64,000 nucleotides of DNA from Piscinibacter sp. XHJ-5. GTDB lineage: Bacteria > Pseudomonadota > Gammaproteobacteria > Burkholderiales > Burkholderiaceae_C. The notes beneath the pieces are model-generated. The model was given only the letters and a program-made list of their open reading frames with translations, made no database searches and had not been told where the DNA came from. The DNA lies in the NCBI RefSeq assembly GCF_029855045.1, contig NZ_CP123228.1, positions 1,364,001-1,428,000 of the forward strand, in the 5' to 3' direction. Position 1 is the stretch's first letter, and every line of letters starts with the position of its first letter. This document shows, piece after piece, positions 35,987 through 43,341 of the stretch. The translations under genes were made by a program, and so were the position numbers.

Positions 35987-36125
35987 CCCGTGCTTCGCAG
36001 GTCCGGGTCCCTGATGGCGCCGGCCGTTCGGCGATCGACACCCATGCCGCATTTCGACGCGAGGCACGTCGATTGCTGATCCTGGGGTGACGGTAAGCGG
36101 CCGTCACCTTGGAAAGAGATCTGCC

Positions 36126-36497
36126 ATGGACAAGCCCAGCATCGCGATGGCCATCATCGGCGCGGCGGCCGCGAGCCTGGTGTTCGGCGGCGCCTCCGAC
36201 CCGAAGGCGGGCAGCATGCGCCACGACGTGCCGGCGCCTTCGGTCGGTGTGTCCTCACCCCGCGCGGCGAATCCGCTGGACTGCCCCGAGCAGCCGGTGG
36301 CGCGCCGGCCCAACCCGCCGGTCGTGCCGCCCACCGGGCCCACCGATCGACAGGTCAACACCTCGGGCACCGGCGCCGCCGGCGGTGCGGGGACCGTCGC
36401 GCCGACCCGGGCCGACGATCCGTGCGCGCCGACCGGACGCATGGCCGACCGGCTGCGCAGCGGCACCCCTTACCCGGCGTCGGGCGCCTCCCGGTAA
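36126..36497 (+). CDS. Small exported proline-rich protein
   Basis: A 123-residue protein with an N-terminal hydrophobic segment (IAMAIIGAAAASLVFGG) that could be a signal peptide or anchor, followed by a Pro/Gly/Thr-rich region without recognisable domain (PPVVPPTGPTDRQVNTSG) and two cysteines. The ATG at 36126 has a GGAAAGAG ribosome sequence nine bases upstream. It ends one base before the ureD stop on the other strand. No family is recognised; reality of the gene rests on its leader and ribosome site. Confidence 0.5.
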   Translation: MDKPSIAMAIIGAAAASLVFGGASDPKAGSMRHDVPAPSVGVSSPRAANPLDCPEQPVARRPNPPVVPPTGPTDRQVNTSGTGAAGGAGTVAPTRADDPCAPTGRMADRLRSGTPYPASGASR

Positions 36498-36498
36498 A

Positions 36499-37329
36499 TC
36501 AAGAGCTCCAGATGCGCGGCGCGCATGGCGCCAGCTGCCATGCGGTCTGGCGCCAGCGCTTCCACACCGCCACCATCAGCTTCATCATCGGCTCGACCCG
36601 CGGCGCCAGCACGCGCAGCACGACGACGCGCTCGCTGGGCGCGGTCGCTCCGGCGGTGCGGGCCAAGGGGTCGGCGGCGACGAGTTCGCGCGTGCCATCG
36701 AGCAGCGCTTCGCGGCGCGGCGCGTCGAGCGCCACTCCGGCGGCCAGCCACATCGTTCCGCTGACCGCGTGAGCGGCCCAGCCGAGCGGCGAGCGCAGCA
36801 GCCGCGTGTCGGCGCCGTCGACGATGCCGCGCTCCAGCCAGGTGCCCGGCAGCTCGATGTGCTGCACGAAGCGCCCGTGGTCGAAGGCTTCGCCGCTGGC
36901 GGGCAGGCCGAGCGCCAGCAGGTCCCAGCCGATCATCTCGGCGCCGGGTGCGAGCTCGAAGCGCAGGTGGTTGCTGCCACGCGCGCCGCGGTGGCAGATG
37001 GTTTCCAGCGGCAGCCACTCGAGCCGGGCACCGGCGCCCACGCGCGCGATGGCCGACTGCCGTGCTTCGTCGCCGGCGCTGCGGTAGAAGCGCGCCGCGC
37101 CGGGGGTGGTGAGCAGCGCGTGGGCACCGTCTTCGAGCTCGGCCGCAATCTCCAGCACGTCGCCGCCGACGATGCCGCCGGGCGGGTGCACCAGCACGTT
37201 GTGGCACACGGCCGGCGCTTCCGGATAGAGGCTTTGCAGCACGCGCAGCGGGCCGCGATGCCGGTCGTGCAGCCGGGTACGCTCGCCTTCGCGTCGGTAG
37301 TGCAGATCGAGTCGGCCGAGCCAGCCCAT
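36499..37329 (-). CDS. ureD: Urease accessory protein UreD
   Basis: A 276-residue accessory protein that forms the UreD-UreF-UreG complex delivering nickel to apo-urease. Conserved features are LYPEAPAVCHNVLVHPPGGI, GGDVLEIAAELEDGAHALLT and the TTPGAARFYRS loop, with WLPLETICHRGARG in the middle. It is alone: no ureA, B, C, E, F or G lies on either side, and it faces toward, not away from, urtABCDE. In most Burkholderiales ureD heads the urease operon directly after urtE, so a rearrangement or a split urease locus is likely. The protein itself appears intact. Confidence 0.92.
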   Translation of the reverse strand: MGWLGRLDLHYRREGERTRLHDRHRGPLRVLQSLYPEAPAVCHNVLVHPPGGIVGGDVLEIAAELEDGAHALLTTPGAARFYRSAGDEARQSAIARVGAGARLEWLPLETICHRGARGSNHLRFELAPGAEMIGWDLLALGLPASGEAFDHGRFVQHIELPGTWLERGIVDGADTRLLRSPLGWAAHAVSGTMWLAAGVALDAPRREALLDGTRELVAADPLARTAGATAPSERVVVLRVLAPRVEPMMKLMVAVWKRWRQTAWQLAPCAPRIWSS

Positions 37330-37407
37330 GGGTCGTCGTTGAATGGAGCCGCGAGTGTAGGGGCCGGCGCTGGCGCCGTGCGCGCGGAAGGAGCAAACTG
37401 TTTTCGG

Positions 37408-37434
37408 GCCACCGGCGCCCGCGGTGCCGGTGGC
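37408..37434 (+). other. Hairpin in the leader of the YbaK-like gene
   Basis: GCCACCGGC and its exact complement GCCGGTGGC flank nine bases, ending 35 bases before the start codon at 37470. It may be part of the 5' untranslated region; no known riboswitch fold is recognised. Confidence 0.4.
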
Positions 37435-37469
37435 GCTGCCTGTTGCATCTCTTCTGACCGGAGGCCGTC

Positions 37470-37946
37470 ATGTCGATCTCGCCCACCCTGTCGAACTTCC
37501 TGAAGGAAAGCGGCGCGCACTACGACGTCTGTGCGCATCCGCACAGCCGCACCAGCGCCGAGACCGCGCGCGTCGCGCACGTGCCGGAGCGGCTGCTGGC
37601 CAAGTCGGTGATGCTGGAGGATGACGACGGCTGCGTCATGGCGGTCGTGCCTGCGGACAGCCGGGTGCGCTTGAGCGCGCTGGCGCGCATGCTGGGCCGC
37701 TCCAACCTGCGCTTGTGCGAGGAGTCGACGCTGCGCGAGCTGTTCAAGGACTGCGACCCCGGCGCCGTGCCGGCCTTCGGCATGGCGTACGGCGTGGAGA
37801 CCGCTGTCGACGACGAGCTGGTGCGCAACGCCGACATCTACGTCGAGAGCGGAGACCACGAGCAGCTGCTGCACATGTCGCGCGGCCAGTTCAGCGAGCT
37901 CATGGCGCACGCGCGCCACGGGCACTTCTGCCGCACGGAGCATTGA
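37470..37946 (+). CDS. YbaK/EbsC-type aminoacyl-tRNA deacylase
   Basis: A 158-residue single-domain protein of the YbaK/ProX editing family, which hydrolyses mischarged aminoacyl-tRNA. It shows VCAHPHSRTSAETARVAHVP, LLAKSVMLEDDDGCVMAVVP with the conserved lysine, RLSALARMLGR and the C-terminal GDHEQLLHMSRGQFSELM. The last segment (M-R-G-F/L-like) resembles the group fused to or found with CBS and stress proteins, rather than E. coli YbaK. Specificity is not predictable. The stop codon at 37944-37946 overlaps the probable start of the Mut7-C gene. Confidence 0.82.
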   Translation: MSISPTLSNFLKESGAHYDVCAHPHSRTSAETARVAHVPERLLAKSVMLEDDDGCVMAVVPADSRVRLSALARMLGRSNLRLCEESTLRELFKDCDPGAVPAFGMAYGVETAVDDELVRNADIYVESGDHEQLLHMSRGQFSELMAHARHGHFCRTEH

Positions 37947-38685
37947 GCTGGCTCTTGCTGTCTTTCGGTTCTTCGAGGAGCTGAACGACTTTCTGGCGCC
38001 GCCTCGTCGCAAGCGCGAGTTCGAGCTCGCCTGTGCCGAAGCGGCGACGGTGAAGAACGCCATCGAGTCGGTGGGCGTGCCGCACACCGAGGTGGAGCTG
38101 ATCGTCGCGAACGGCGACTCGGTCGACTTCGGCTACCGCGTGCGCGACGGCGACCGCATCGCGGTGTACCCGGTGTTCGAGGCGTTCGACATCACACCGC
38201 TGCTGCGCGTGCGGCCCGAGCCGCTGCGCGACCCGCGCTTCATTGCCGACGCGCAGCTCGGCGGCCTGGCGCGGCGGCTGCGGATGCTGGGCTTCGACAC
38301 GCTCTACGACAACCACTTGCCGGACGACGAGATCCGCCGGCGGGCGGCCGCCGAGCACCGAACCATCCTCACGCGCGACCGGCAACTGCTCATCTGCCGC
38401 GACGTCACCCACGGCTGCTACGTGCATGCACTGAAGCCGCCGGAGCAGCTGCGCGAGATCGTCGAGCGGCTGCAGCTCGGCGGCAAGGCGCGGCCGTTCA
38501 CGCGCTGCCTGTGCTGCAACGTGCCGCTGCAGGCAGTGGACAAGGCGGCGGTGCTGGACCGGCTGCCGCCCGCGGTGGCACGAGGGCAAACCCAGTTCCG
38601 ACGTTGCGCCGCGTGTGATCGAATCTATTGGCCGGGGGATCACTTCCGGCGCATGCGGGCCGCGTTGGGCGAATTTTTTCTGTAG
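37942..38685 (+). CDS. Mut7-C RNase-domain protein with N-terminal ubiquitin-like domain
   Basis: The frame encodes a ubiquitin-like (Mut7-C ubiquitin) domain, LAVFRFFEELNDFLAPPRR through GDSVDFGYRVRDGDRIAVYP. A PIN-like Mut7-C nuclease domain follows (FIADAQLGGLARRLRMLGFD, LTRDRQLL), then a zinc ribbon (CLCC and CAAC pairs). The conserved first domain requires translation to begin before the GTG at 38050, yet no ATG, GTG or TTG is available in frame; the only codons at the right place are ATT (37942) or CTG (37948) beside the upstream stop. A non-AUG start coupled to the YbaK stop, or a sequence error, is implied. The 5' coordinate is therefore tentative; the 3' end is firm. Confidence 0.75.
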   Translation: MELALAVFRFFEELNDFLAPPRRKREFELACAEAATVKNAIESVGVPHTEVELIVANGDSVDFGYRVRDGDRIAVYPVFEAFDITPLLRVRPEPLRDPRFIADAQLGGLARRLRMLGFDTLYDNHLPDDEIRRRAAAEHRTILTRDRQLLICRDVTHGCYVHALKPPEQLREIVERLQLGGKARPFTRCLCCNVPLQAVDKAAVLDRLPPAVARGQTQFRRCAACDRIYWPGDHFRRMRAALGEFFL

Positions 38686-38741
38686 TGGGTGGTGGGCCCG
38701 GCGAGCCTGCCGACGAACGATAGACTTGCCCACCCCGGTAT

Positions 38742-38807
38742 TGAACGAGGACGCTGCCAGTCATGACGAGCGGCGATATCCGACTCCTCTCCCGCAAGCG
38801 GGAGAGG
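38742..38807. repeat. Dispersed repeat: conserved 45-base arm plus palindrome, copy 1
   Basis: The left part, ending CGGCGATATCCGACTCCT, matches 48609-48656 over about 45 bases with roughly ten differences. The right part is the perfect dyad CCTCTCCCGC-AA-GCGGGAGAGG. The element occupies most of the gap between the Mut7-C gene and gspA, ending 39 bases before gspA. Confidence 0.8.
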
Positions 38808-38846
38808 AAGTGCATCCGGTCGCTGACGCGCGCCACATAAGCTTCC

Positions 38847-40517
38847 ATGTACGCCAAATTCTTCGGCCTCAAGCAGGAGCCGTTCTCCATCGCGCCGGAT
38901 CCGCGCTACCTCTTCATGAGCGAGCGCCATCGCGAGGCACTGGCGCACCTGCTGTACGGCGTGAACGGCGGCGGTGGCTTCGTGCTGCTGTCGGGCGAGA
39001 TCGGCGCCGGCAAGACCACCGTGTGCCGCTGCTTCCTCGAGCAGATCCCGCGCCGCTGCAACGTCGCCTACATCTTCAACCCCAAGCTGACCGTCGAGGA
39101 GCTCCTCAGCTCCGTCTGCGAGGAGTTCCGCATCCCGTACGAGCACCCCGGCCCGGGCGTGCCGACGGTCAAGGACTACGTCGACGCGCTGAACCAGTAC
39201 CTGCTGAAGACGCATGCCGTCGGGCAGAACAACGTGCTGATCATCGACGAAGCCCAGAACCTGTCGGCCGACGTGCTGGAGCAGCTGCGCCTGCTGACCA
39301 ACCTGGAGACCAGCGAGCGCAAGCTGCTGCAGATCATTCTCATCGGCCAGCCCGAGCTGCGCGACATGTTGTCGCGGCCCGAGCTGGAGCAGCTTGCGCA
39401 GCGCGTCATCGCGCGCTTCCATCTCGAGGCGCTGTCCGAAGCCGAGACCGAGGCCTACATCCGCCACCGGCTCGGCGTCGCCGGCCTGCGCCGCGCCCTC
39501 CCGTTCGAGCGCAACGCGCTGCAGCGCATCCACCGCCTGTCGCGCGGCGTGCCGCGGCGCATCAACCTGCTGTGCGACCGTGCGCTGCTCGGCGCCTATG
39601 CCGGCGGCCTGCAGCGTGTCGACCTCGCGATCGTCGACAAGGCCGCCACCGAAGTGTTCGGTCCGAAGGAAAGCGCCGCGCCGGCGGCGGCGCGCTGGCG
39701 TCGCGCCGCGATGGTCGGCAGCGGCGTGGCCGCCGGCGCCGCCCTGTTCGCCGCGCTGTCGTGGGCACTCGACGGCTGGCGGCGGCCCGGCGCGCCGGCC
39801 ACGGTGGCGCAGGCCGCCTCCGCCCCGGCGTCCGCAGCCGCGCAGGCATCGGCCGTCGCCAAGGCCGCCTCCGCGCCGGCCGCCGCGAAGGCCGCGTCGG
39901 CAACCGTCGCCGATGCGCCGGCGCGGCCGGCTTCGCTGATCCGCAGCGAGAAGGATGCGTGGCGCGAGCTGGCGCAGGCCTGGAAGGTGCAGCTCGGCGA
40001 CGGCGATCCCTGCCAGGCGGCGCAGAAGCAGCAGCTGCAGTGCTTTCGCAGCCCGGCCATCAACCTGGCGCTGATCCGCCAACTGGGCCGCCCCGGCTTC
40101 GTGACGGTGCATGACGAGCAGGGCAAGCCCGGCCACGCGCTGCTGACAGGCCTCACGGCCACCAATGCCACGCTGCGCATGGGCGATGCGGTGCAGACGG
40201 TGCCGCTCACGGTTCTGGCGGACAGCTGGCGCGGCGATTTCGCGACCTTCTGGCGGGCGCCGCCCGGGTACGGCCAGCGTCCGGCGGAAGGCGAGACGAG
40301 CGCCGTCGTCGACTGGCTCGCGGTGAAGCTTGCCGCGCTGCGCGGCGAGGCCCGTCCGGCGGGCCGGCAGCCGATGGATGCGACGCTCAAGTCACGCATC
40401 CACGCCTTCCAGCTCTCGCAGGGTCTCGAGGCCGACGGCCTTGCCGGCCCCATGACCTTCATGCAGCTCAACCGTGCGACCGGCGTCGACGAACCGCGCC
40501 TCGCGACTGAGAGATAA
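38847..40517 (+). CDS. gspA: GspA/ExeA-type secretion ATPase with peptidoglycan-binding domain
   Basis: A 556-residue inner-membrane protein. The N-terminal AAA+ domain starts MYAKFFGLKQEPFSIAPDPR, the ExeA signature, with Walker A GEIGAGKTT (50-58), Walker B NVLIIDEAQNLS and arginine finger region VPRRINLLCDR. One membrane helix lies at about 290-310, followed by an Ala-rich periplasmic linker. The C-terminus is a PG_binding_1 domain (LKSRIHAFQLSQGLEADGLA). In Aeromonas ExeA with ExeB binds peptidoglycan and assembles the type II secretin. gspB follows by two bases. The other gsp genes are not in this window. Confidence 0.88.
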   Translation: MYAKFFGLKQEPFSIAPDPRYLFMSERHREALAHLLYGVNGGGGFVLLSGEIGAGKTTVCRCFLEQIPRRCNVAYIFNPKLTVEELLSSVCEEFRIPYEHPGPGVPTVKDYVDALNQYLLKTHAVGQNNVLIIDEAQNLSADVLEQLRLLTNLETSERKLLQIILIGQPELRDMLSRPELEQLAQRVIARFHLEALSEAETEAYIRHRLGVAGLRRALPFERNALQRIHRLSRGVPRRINLLCDRALLGAYAGGLQRVDLAIVDKAATEVFGPKESAAPAAARWRRAAMVGSGVAAGAALFAALSWALDGWRRPGAPATVAQAASAPASAAAQASAVAKAASAPAAAKAASATVADAPARPASLIRSEKDAWRELAQAWKVQLGDGDPCQAAQKQQLQCFRSPAINLALIRQLGRPGFVTVHDEQGKPGHALLTGLTATNATLRMGDAVQTVPLTVLADSWRGDFATFWRAPPGYGQRPAEGETSAVVDWLAVKLAALRGEARPAGRQPMDATLKSRIHAFQLSQGLEADGLAGPMTFMQLNRATGVDEPRLATER

Positions 40518-40519
40518 CG

Positions 40520-41155
40520 ATGTCCTACATCCTCGATGCGCTGAGACGAGCCGACGCGGAGCGCGGACGCGGTGCCGTGCCCGGGCTGCACACCCAGTCG
40601 GTGCTGCCCGGTGCCAGAGACGAACCCCGGGCCGCGGGCCTGTCGCCGATCGCGTGGATGGCGGTGGGCGCGGCCATCGTGGCCGCCGGCGCGGTGGCCT
40701 GGATGCTGTCCGGCCGCGACGACCCGCCCGCACCGGTGGCACCCGCGCCCGCGCCGGTGGCCGCGGCGCCGGCCTCGGTGGCGGCGGTGCCGGCCGCTCC
40801 GGCAGCGCCGCCCCTGGTGCTGGCGCCGGCGCCGGTGATCGCCCACGCATCGTCAAGGCCGGCGCCCACGCTCGCTGCGGCACGGCCTGCCGCGGCCGCG
40901 TCGGCCGCCGCGTCGGCCGCCGAAGAACGGGTGTATGCGGTGAATGAATTGCCCGACCCGATCCGCCGCGAGATGCCCGCACTGACCATCGGCGGGTCGA
41001 TCTATTCGCAGACTCCGGCGAGCCGCTTCCTCATCATCAACGGGCAGATCTTTCACGAGGGCGACAAGGTCGCGAAGGACCTGTCGCTGGAGCAGATCAA
41101 GCTGAAGGCAGCGGTGCTGCGCTTCAAGGGCTACCGGGTCGGGATCACCTACTGA
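40520..41155 (+). CDS. gspB: GspB-type general secretion pathway protein
   Basis: A 211-residue bitopic protein. It starts MSYILDALRRADAERGRG, the conserved cytoplasmic N-terminus of GspB/ExeB, followed by a membrane helix (about 45-65), a long Pro/Ala linker and the conserved C-terminal domain from VNELPDPIRREMPALTIGGS to LEQIKLKAAVLRFKGYRVGI. It partners with GspA to place the secretin in the outer membrane. It overlaps the convergent small gene at 41145 by 11 bases. Confidence 0.88.
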   Translation: MSYILDALRRADAERGRGAVPGLHTQSVLPGARDEPRAAGLSPIAWMAVGAAIVAAGAVAWMLSGRDDPPAPVAPAPAPVAAAPASVAAVPAAPAAPPLVLAPAPVIAHASSRPAPTLAAARPAAAASAAASAAEERVYAVNELPDPIRREMPALTIGGSIYSQTPASRFLIINGQIFHEGDKVAKDLSLEQIKLKAAVLRFKGYRVGITY

Positions 41156-41357
41156 GCATCGCCTTGCGGATGCAGGCGAGCGTGTCGCGCTGCACGGCCC
41201 GAGCGAAGGCCGGCTCGTGCGCCAGCTTGAGCATCTCCACCGCGCCCTGCAGGTCGAGCATGCACTCGCCGGCCTCGCGCACGGTGGCCGCCAGCGTGCG
41301 TATGGCGGCTTCGAGCTCTTGCTCGCTGCCGCTGTCGATGAGCTTGCGCACGTCCAT
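41145..41357 (-). CDS. Small helical protein of unknown function
   Basis: A 70-residue, mostly helical, acidic-to-neutral protein starting MDVRKLIDSGSEQELEAAIR, with two cysteines. The ATG at 41357 is preceded by a GAAAGGAAG ribosome sequence. It follows pssA in the same direction after a 17-base gap and could be co-transcribed. No family recognised. Confidence 0.55.
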   Translation of the reverse strand: MDVRKLIDSGSEQELEAAIRTLAATVREAGECMLDLQGAVEMLKLAHEPAFARAVQRDTLACIRKAMLSR

Positions 41358-41374
41358 GGCGTCTTCCTTTCGCG

Positions 41375-41986
41375 TCAGAGTTTCGGTATGCGCAGCGTCT
41401 TGCTGATCATGAGGCTGCCCGACAGCACGAACAGCAGGACCAACGGGTGCAGCACCCACGGTCCGAGCTGGACCGCGCCGAGCCAGATGTCGTCGCCGAG
41501 GCGGTCCTGCCATCCCGCCACCGCCAGCACGGCCACCAGCAGCACGCTGGTCGGGATGGGCGTGCCTTCGAAGTAGGGCACCTTGGCCGCGCCGGAAGAC
41601 AGGCTCTCGGCCGTCACGTTGTAGCGCGCGAGCCGGCTCACGCCGCAGCAGACGAAATAGATCAGCGCGACGATGTCCCAGCCGCCCTGCATGCCGGCGG
41701 CGAAGGCGAGCGCTGCCGGGCCGATGCCGAAGGAGATGACATCGGCCAGCGAATCGAGCTCGCGGCCGAGCGGCGACGACTGGTGGCGCCAGCGCGCGAT
41801 GCGTCCATCGAGCACGTCGAAGAACAGCGCGGCCGGCGCCATCGCGGCGGCGGTGAGGAAGTGCAAGAGCGAGTGCGTGCCCACCGTGGCGGCGGCAAAG
41901 AACACCATCAGCGCCCCGCAGGCTGCATTGGCCAGCGTGAAGAAGTCCGCGAGATGGAACCCGCGGATCATCGAGAAATGCTTCAT
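41375..41986 (-). CDS. pssA: CDP-diacylglycerol-serine O-phosphatidyltransferase-like enzyme
   Basis: A 203-residue inner-membrane CDP-alcohol phosphotransferase. The catalytic signature reads DGRIARWRHQSSPLGRELDS then LAD, that is DG-x2-AR-x8-G-x3-D-x3-D with all acidic residues present. The N-terminus (FHLADFFTLANAACG) and about six hydrophobic segments match the type II PssA group, making phosphatidylserine for phosphatidylethanolamine synthesis. A related alcohol acceptor cannot be excluded. Its leader contains a striking structured sequence at 42002-42070 and no strong ribosome site, so translation may depend on that structure. Confidence 0.85.
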   Translation of the reverse strand: MKHFSMIRGFHLADFFTLANAACGALMVFFAAATVGTHSLLHFLTAAAMAPAALFFDVLDGRIARWRHQSSPLGRELDSLADVISFGIGPAALAFAAGMQGGWDIVALIYFVCCGVSRLARYNVTAESLSSGAAKVPYFEGTPIPTSVLLVAVLAVAGWQDRLGDDIWLGAVQLGPWVLHPLVLLFVLSGSLMISKTLRIPKL

Positions 41987-42001
41987 GTCGTTTCGATGCT
42001 A

Positions 42002-42070
42002 AGGACCACGTGCCCCGTGCGAACAGGGGCAACGGCCGATTCGCTTGTCGGAAATCGCCGACGTGGTCCT
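42002..42070 (-). ncRNA. Candidate structured leader RNA (three-way junction) upstream of pssA
   Basis: Read on the minus strand, the 69 bases form an outer stem AGGACCACG/CGTGGTCCT (nine pairs) that encloses two hairpins. The first hairpin is CGGCGATT against AATCG-G-CCG with one bulged G. The second is TGCCCC/GGGGCA, extended by TG/CA around a TTCG loop. Nearly the whole sequence is consumed in pairing, with very short junction linkers. The 3' end lies 15 bases from the pssA ATG. It could be a cis-regulatory RNA, a 3' structure of the upstream operon, or a mobile palindrome. Pairing was found by eye; no covariation is available. Confidence 0.45.
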
Positions 42071-42104
42071 GCCCGGGTTATCACCCCAAGCCGCGAAATG
42101 CGCG

Positions 42105-42120
42105 ATCCCGCGTTCGCGGG
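42105..42120 (-). terminator. Hairpin directly after the ureide operon stop codon
   Basis: CCCGCG-TT-CGCGGG begins at the base next to the stop codon of the M20 hydrolase gene. It is a plausible terminator or 3'-protecting hairpin for the leftward ureide operon, although no T-tract follows. Confidence 0.55.
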
Positions 42121-43341
42121 TCAGGACAGCAGATCGAACAGCGTGCGGGCCACCACTTTCGTCGCGCGCCGCAGATCCTCGAGCACCAGATGCTCGTCGG
42201 CGCGCTTGGCATTGCTCTCCAGCACCGTGCGCGGCCCGGCGCCGTAGATCACCGCCGCGACGCCGTGCGCGGCGTAGAGCCGCACATCGGTGTACAGCGG
42301 CGTGCCGGAGGTCGGGATGGGCTCGCCGAACACCTGCTCGCCGTGGCGCTGCAGCGCCTCCACCAGCGGCCGATTGCCCGGCAGCGGCTGCATCGAGTGG
42401 GCCAGCAGCAGCCGCTTGATCTCGACTCGCACGTTCGACGGCGCGGCCTCGGCGATCACGCGGCGCAGGGTCGACTCCACCTCGGCAGGGTTCTCCTCCG
42501 GGATCATGCGGCGATCCAGCTTGAACACGACCTTGCCGGGCACGACGTTGGTGTTGGTGCCGCCTTCGATGCGGCCGACGTTGAGATAGGGATGCGTGAT
42601 GCCCGCCACCTGCGAGCGCACCTCGCGGTAGAGGCGGTTCTGGTCGTAGAGCGCGTTGAGGATGGCCACCGCTCCCTGCAGCGCATCGACGCCCGTATCG
42701 GGAATGGCCGCGTGGGCCATCCTGCCGTGCACCGTCACCTCCATCTGCAGGCAGCCGTTGTGCGCGGTCACCACCTGGTAGCTGAAGCCGGCGGCGATCA
42801 GCAGGTCAGGGCGCGTGAGCCGCTTGTCCAGCAGCCACCCCGGGCCGAGCTCGCCGCCGAACTCCTCGTCGTAGGTGAAGTGCAGCTCCACCGCGCCCTT
42901 GAGGTGCTCGCGCAGCGACTCGATGGCCCGCGTGGCGAAGGTGTAGGTCGCGAAGTCGCTCTTGCTGACCGCCGCGGCGCGGCCGTACAGCCTGCCGTCG
43001 ACGATCTCGCCGCCGTATGGATCGTGCGACCAGCCTTCGCCGGGGGGCACGACGTCGCCGTGCGCATTCAGCGCGATCGTCGGTCCTTCACCGTAGCGGC
43101 GCCGCACGATGAGGTTGGTGATGGAGCCCAGGCCGTGGCCCTTCACGATCTCCGGCGGCACCGCATGCTTCTCGGCCTCGAAGCCGAAGCCCTGCAGCAG
43201 CTCGGCCGTGCGCTCGGCATGCGGCGCGTTGTTGCCGGGCGGCGTATCGGTCGGCACCTGCACCAGCGATTGCAGGAAGCGGACCTCGTCATCGAAATGA
43301 GCGTCGATCCAGGCGTCGAGTTGGGCGTAGGGCGTGGTCAT
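42121..43341 (-). CDS. M20-family metallopeptidase (ArgE/DapE/ACY1-like)
   Basis: A 406-residue zinc hydrolase. Metal-site motifs are NAHGDVVPPGEGWSHDPYGG, EEFGGELGPG and the dimerisation-domain His in GRMAHAAIPDTG, with a final His in the SNAKRADEHLVLEDL segment. M20 enzymes cleave N-acyl or N-carbamoyl amides. Its start overlaps the UraD-AllC gene stop by four bases, so it is the last cistron of the ureide operon; a role on a late ureido or carbamoyl intermediate is inferred, for example N-carbamoyl compounds. The sequence alone does not name the substrate. Confidence 0.85.
   Translation of the reverse strand: MTTPYAQLDAWIDAHFDDEVRFLQSLVQVPTDTPPGNNAPHAERTAELLQGFGFEAEKHAVPPEIVKGHGLGSITNLIVRRRYGEGPTIALNAHGDVVPPGEGWSHDPYGGEIVDGRLYGRAAAVSKSDFATYTFATRAIESLREHLKGAVELHFTYDEEFGGELGPGWLLDKRLTRPDLLIAAGFSYQVVTAHNGCLQMEVTVHGRMAHAAIPDTGVDALQGAVAILNALYDQNRLYREVRSQVAGITHPYLNVGRIEGGTNTNVVPGKVVFKLDRRMIPEENPAEVESTLRRVIAEAAPSNVRVEIKRLLLAHSMQPLPGNRPLVEALQRHGEQVFGEPIPTSGTPLYTDVRLYAAHGVAAVIYGAGPRTVLESNAKRADEHLVLEDLRRATKVVARTLFDLLS

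Noticed and set aside
36109..37503. A 464-codon plus-strand frame over ureD
   Set aside because: Composition is His/Arg/Gly-rich without domains, and it is antisense to the clearly conserved UreD.
42002..42070. Possible tRNA gene because of the cloverleaf-like pairing
   Set aside because: It has a nine-pair closing stem, only two inner hairpins, no anticodon loop geometry, no TTC-loop consensus and no CCA-proximal pattern.
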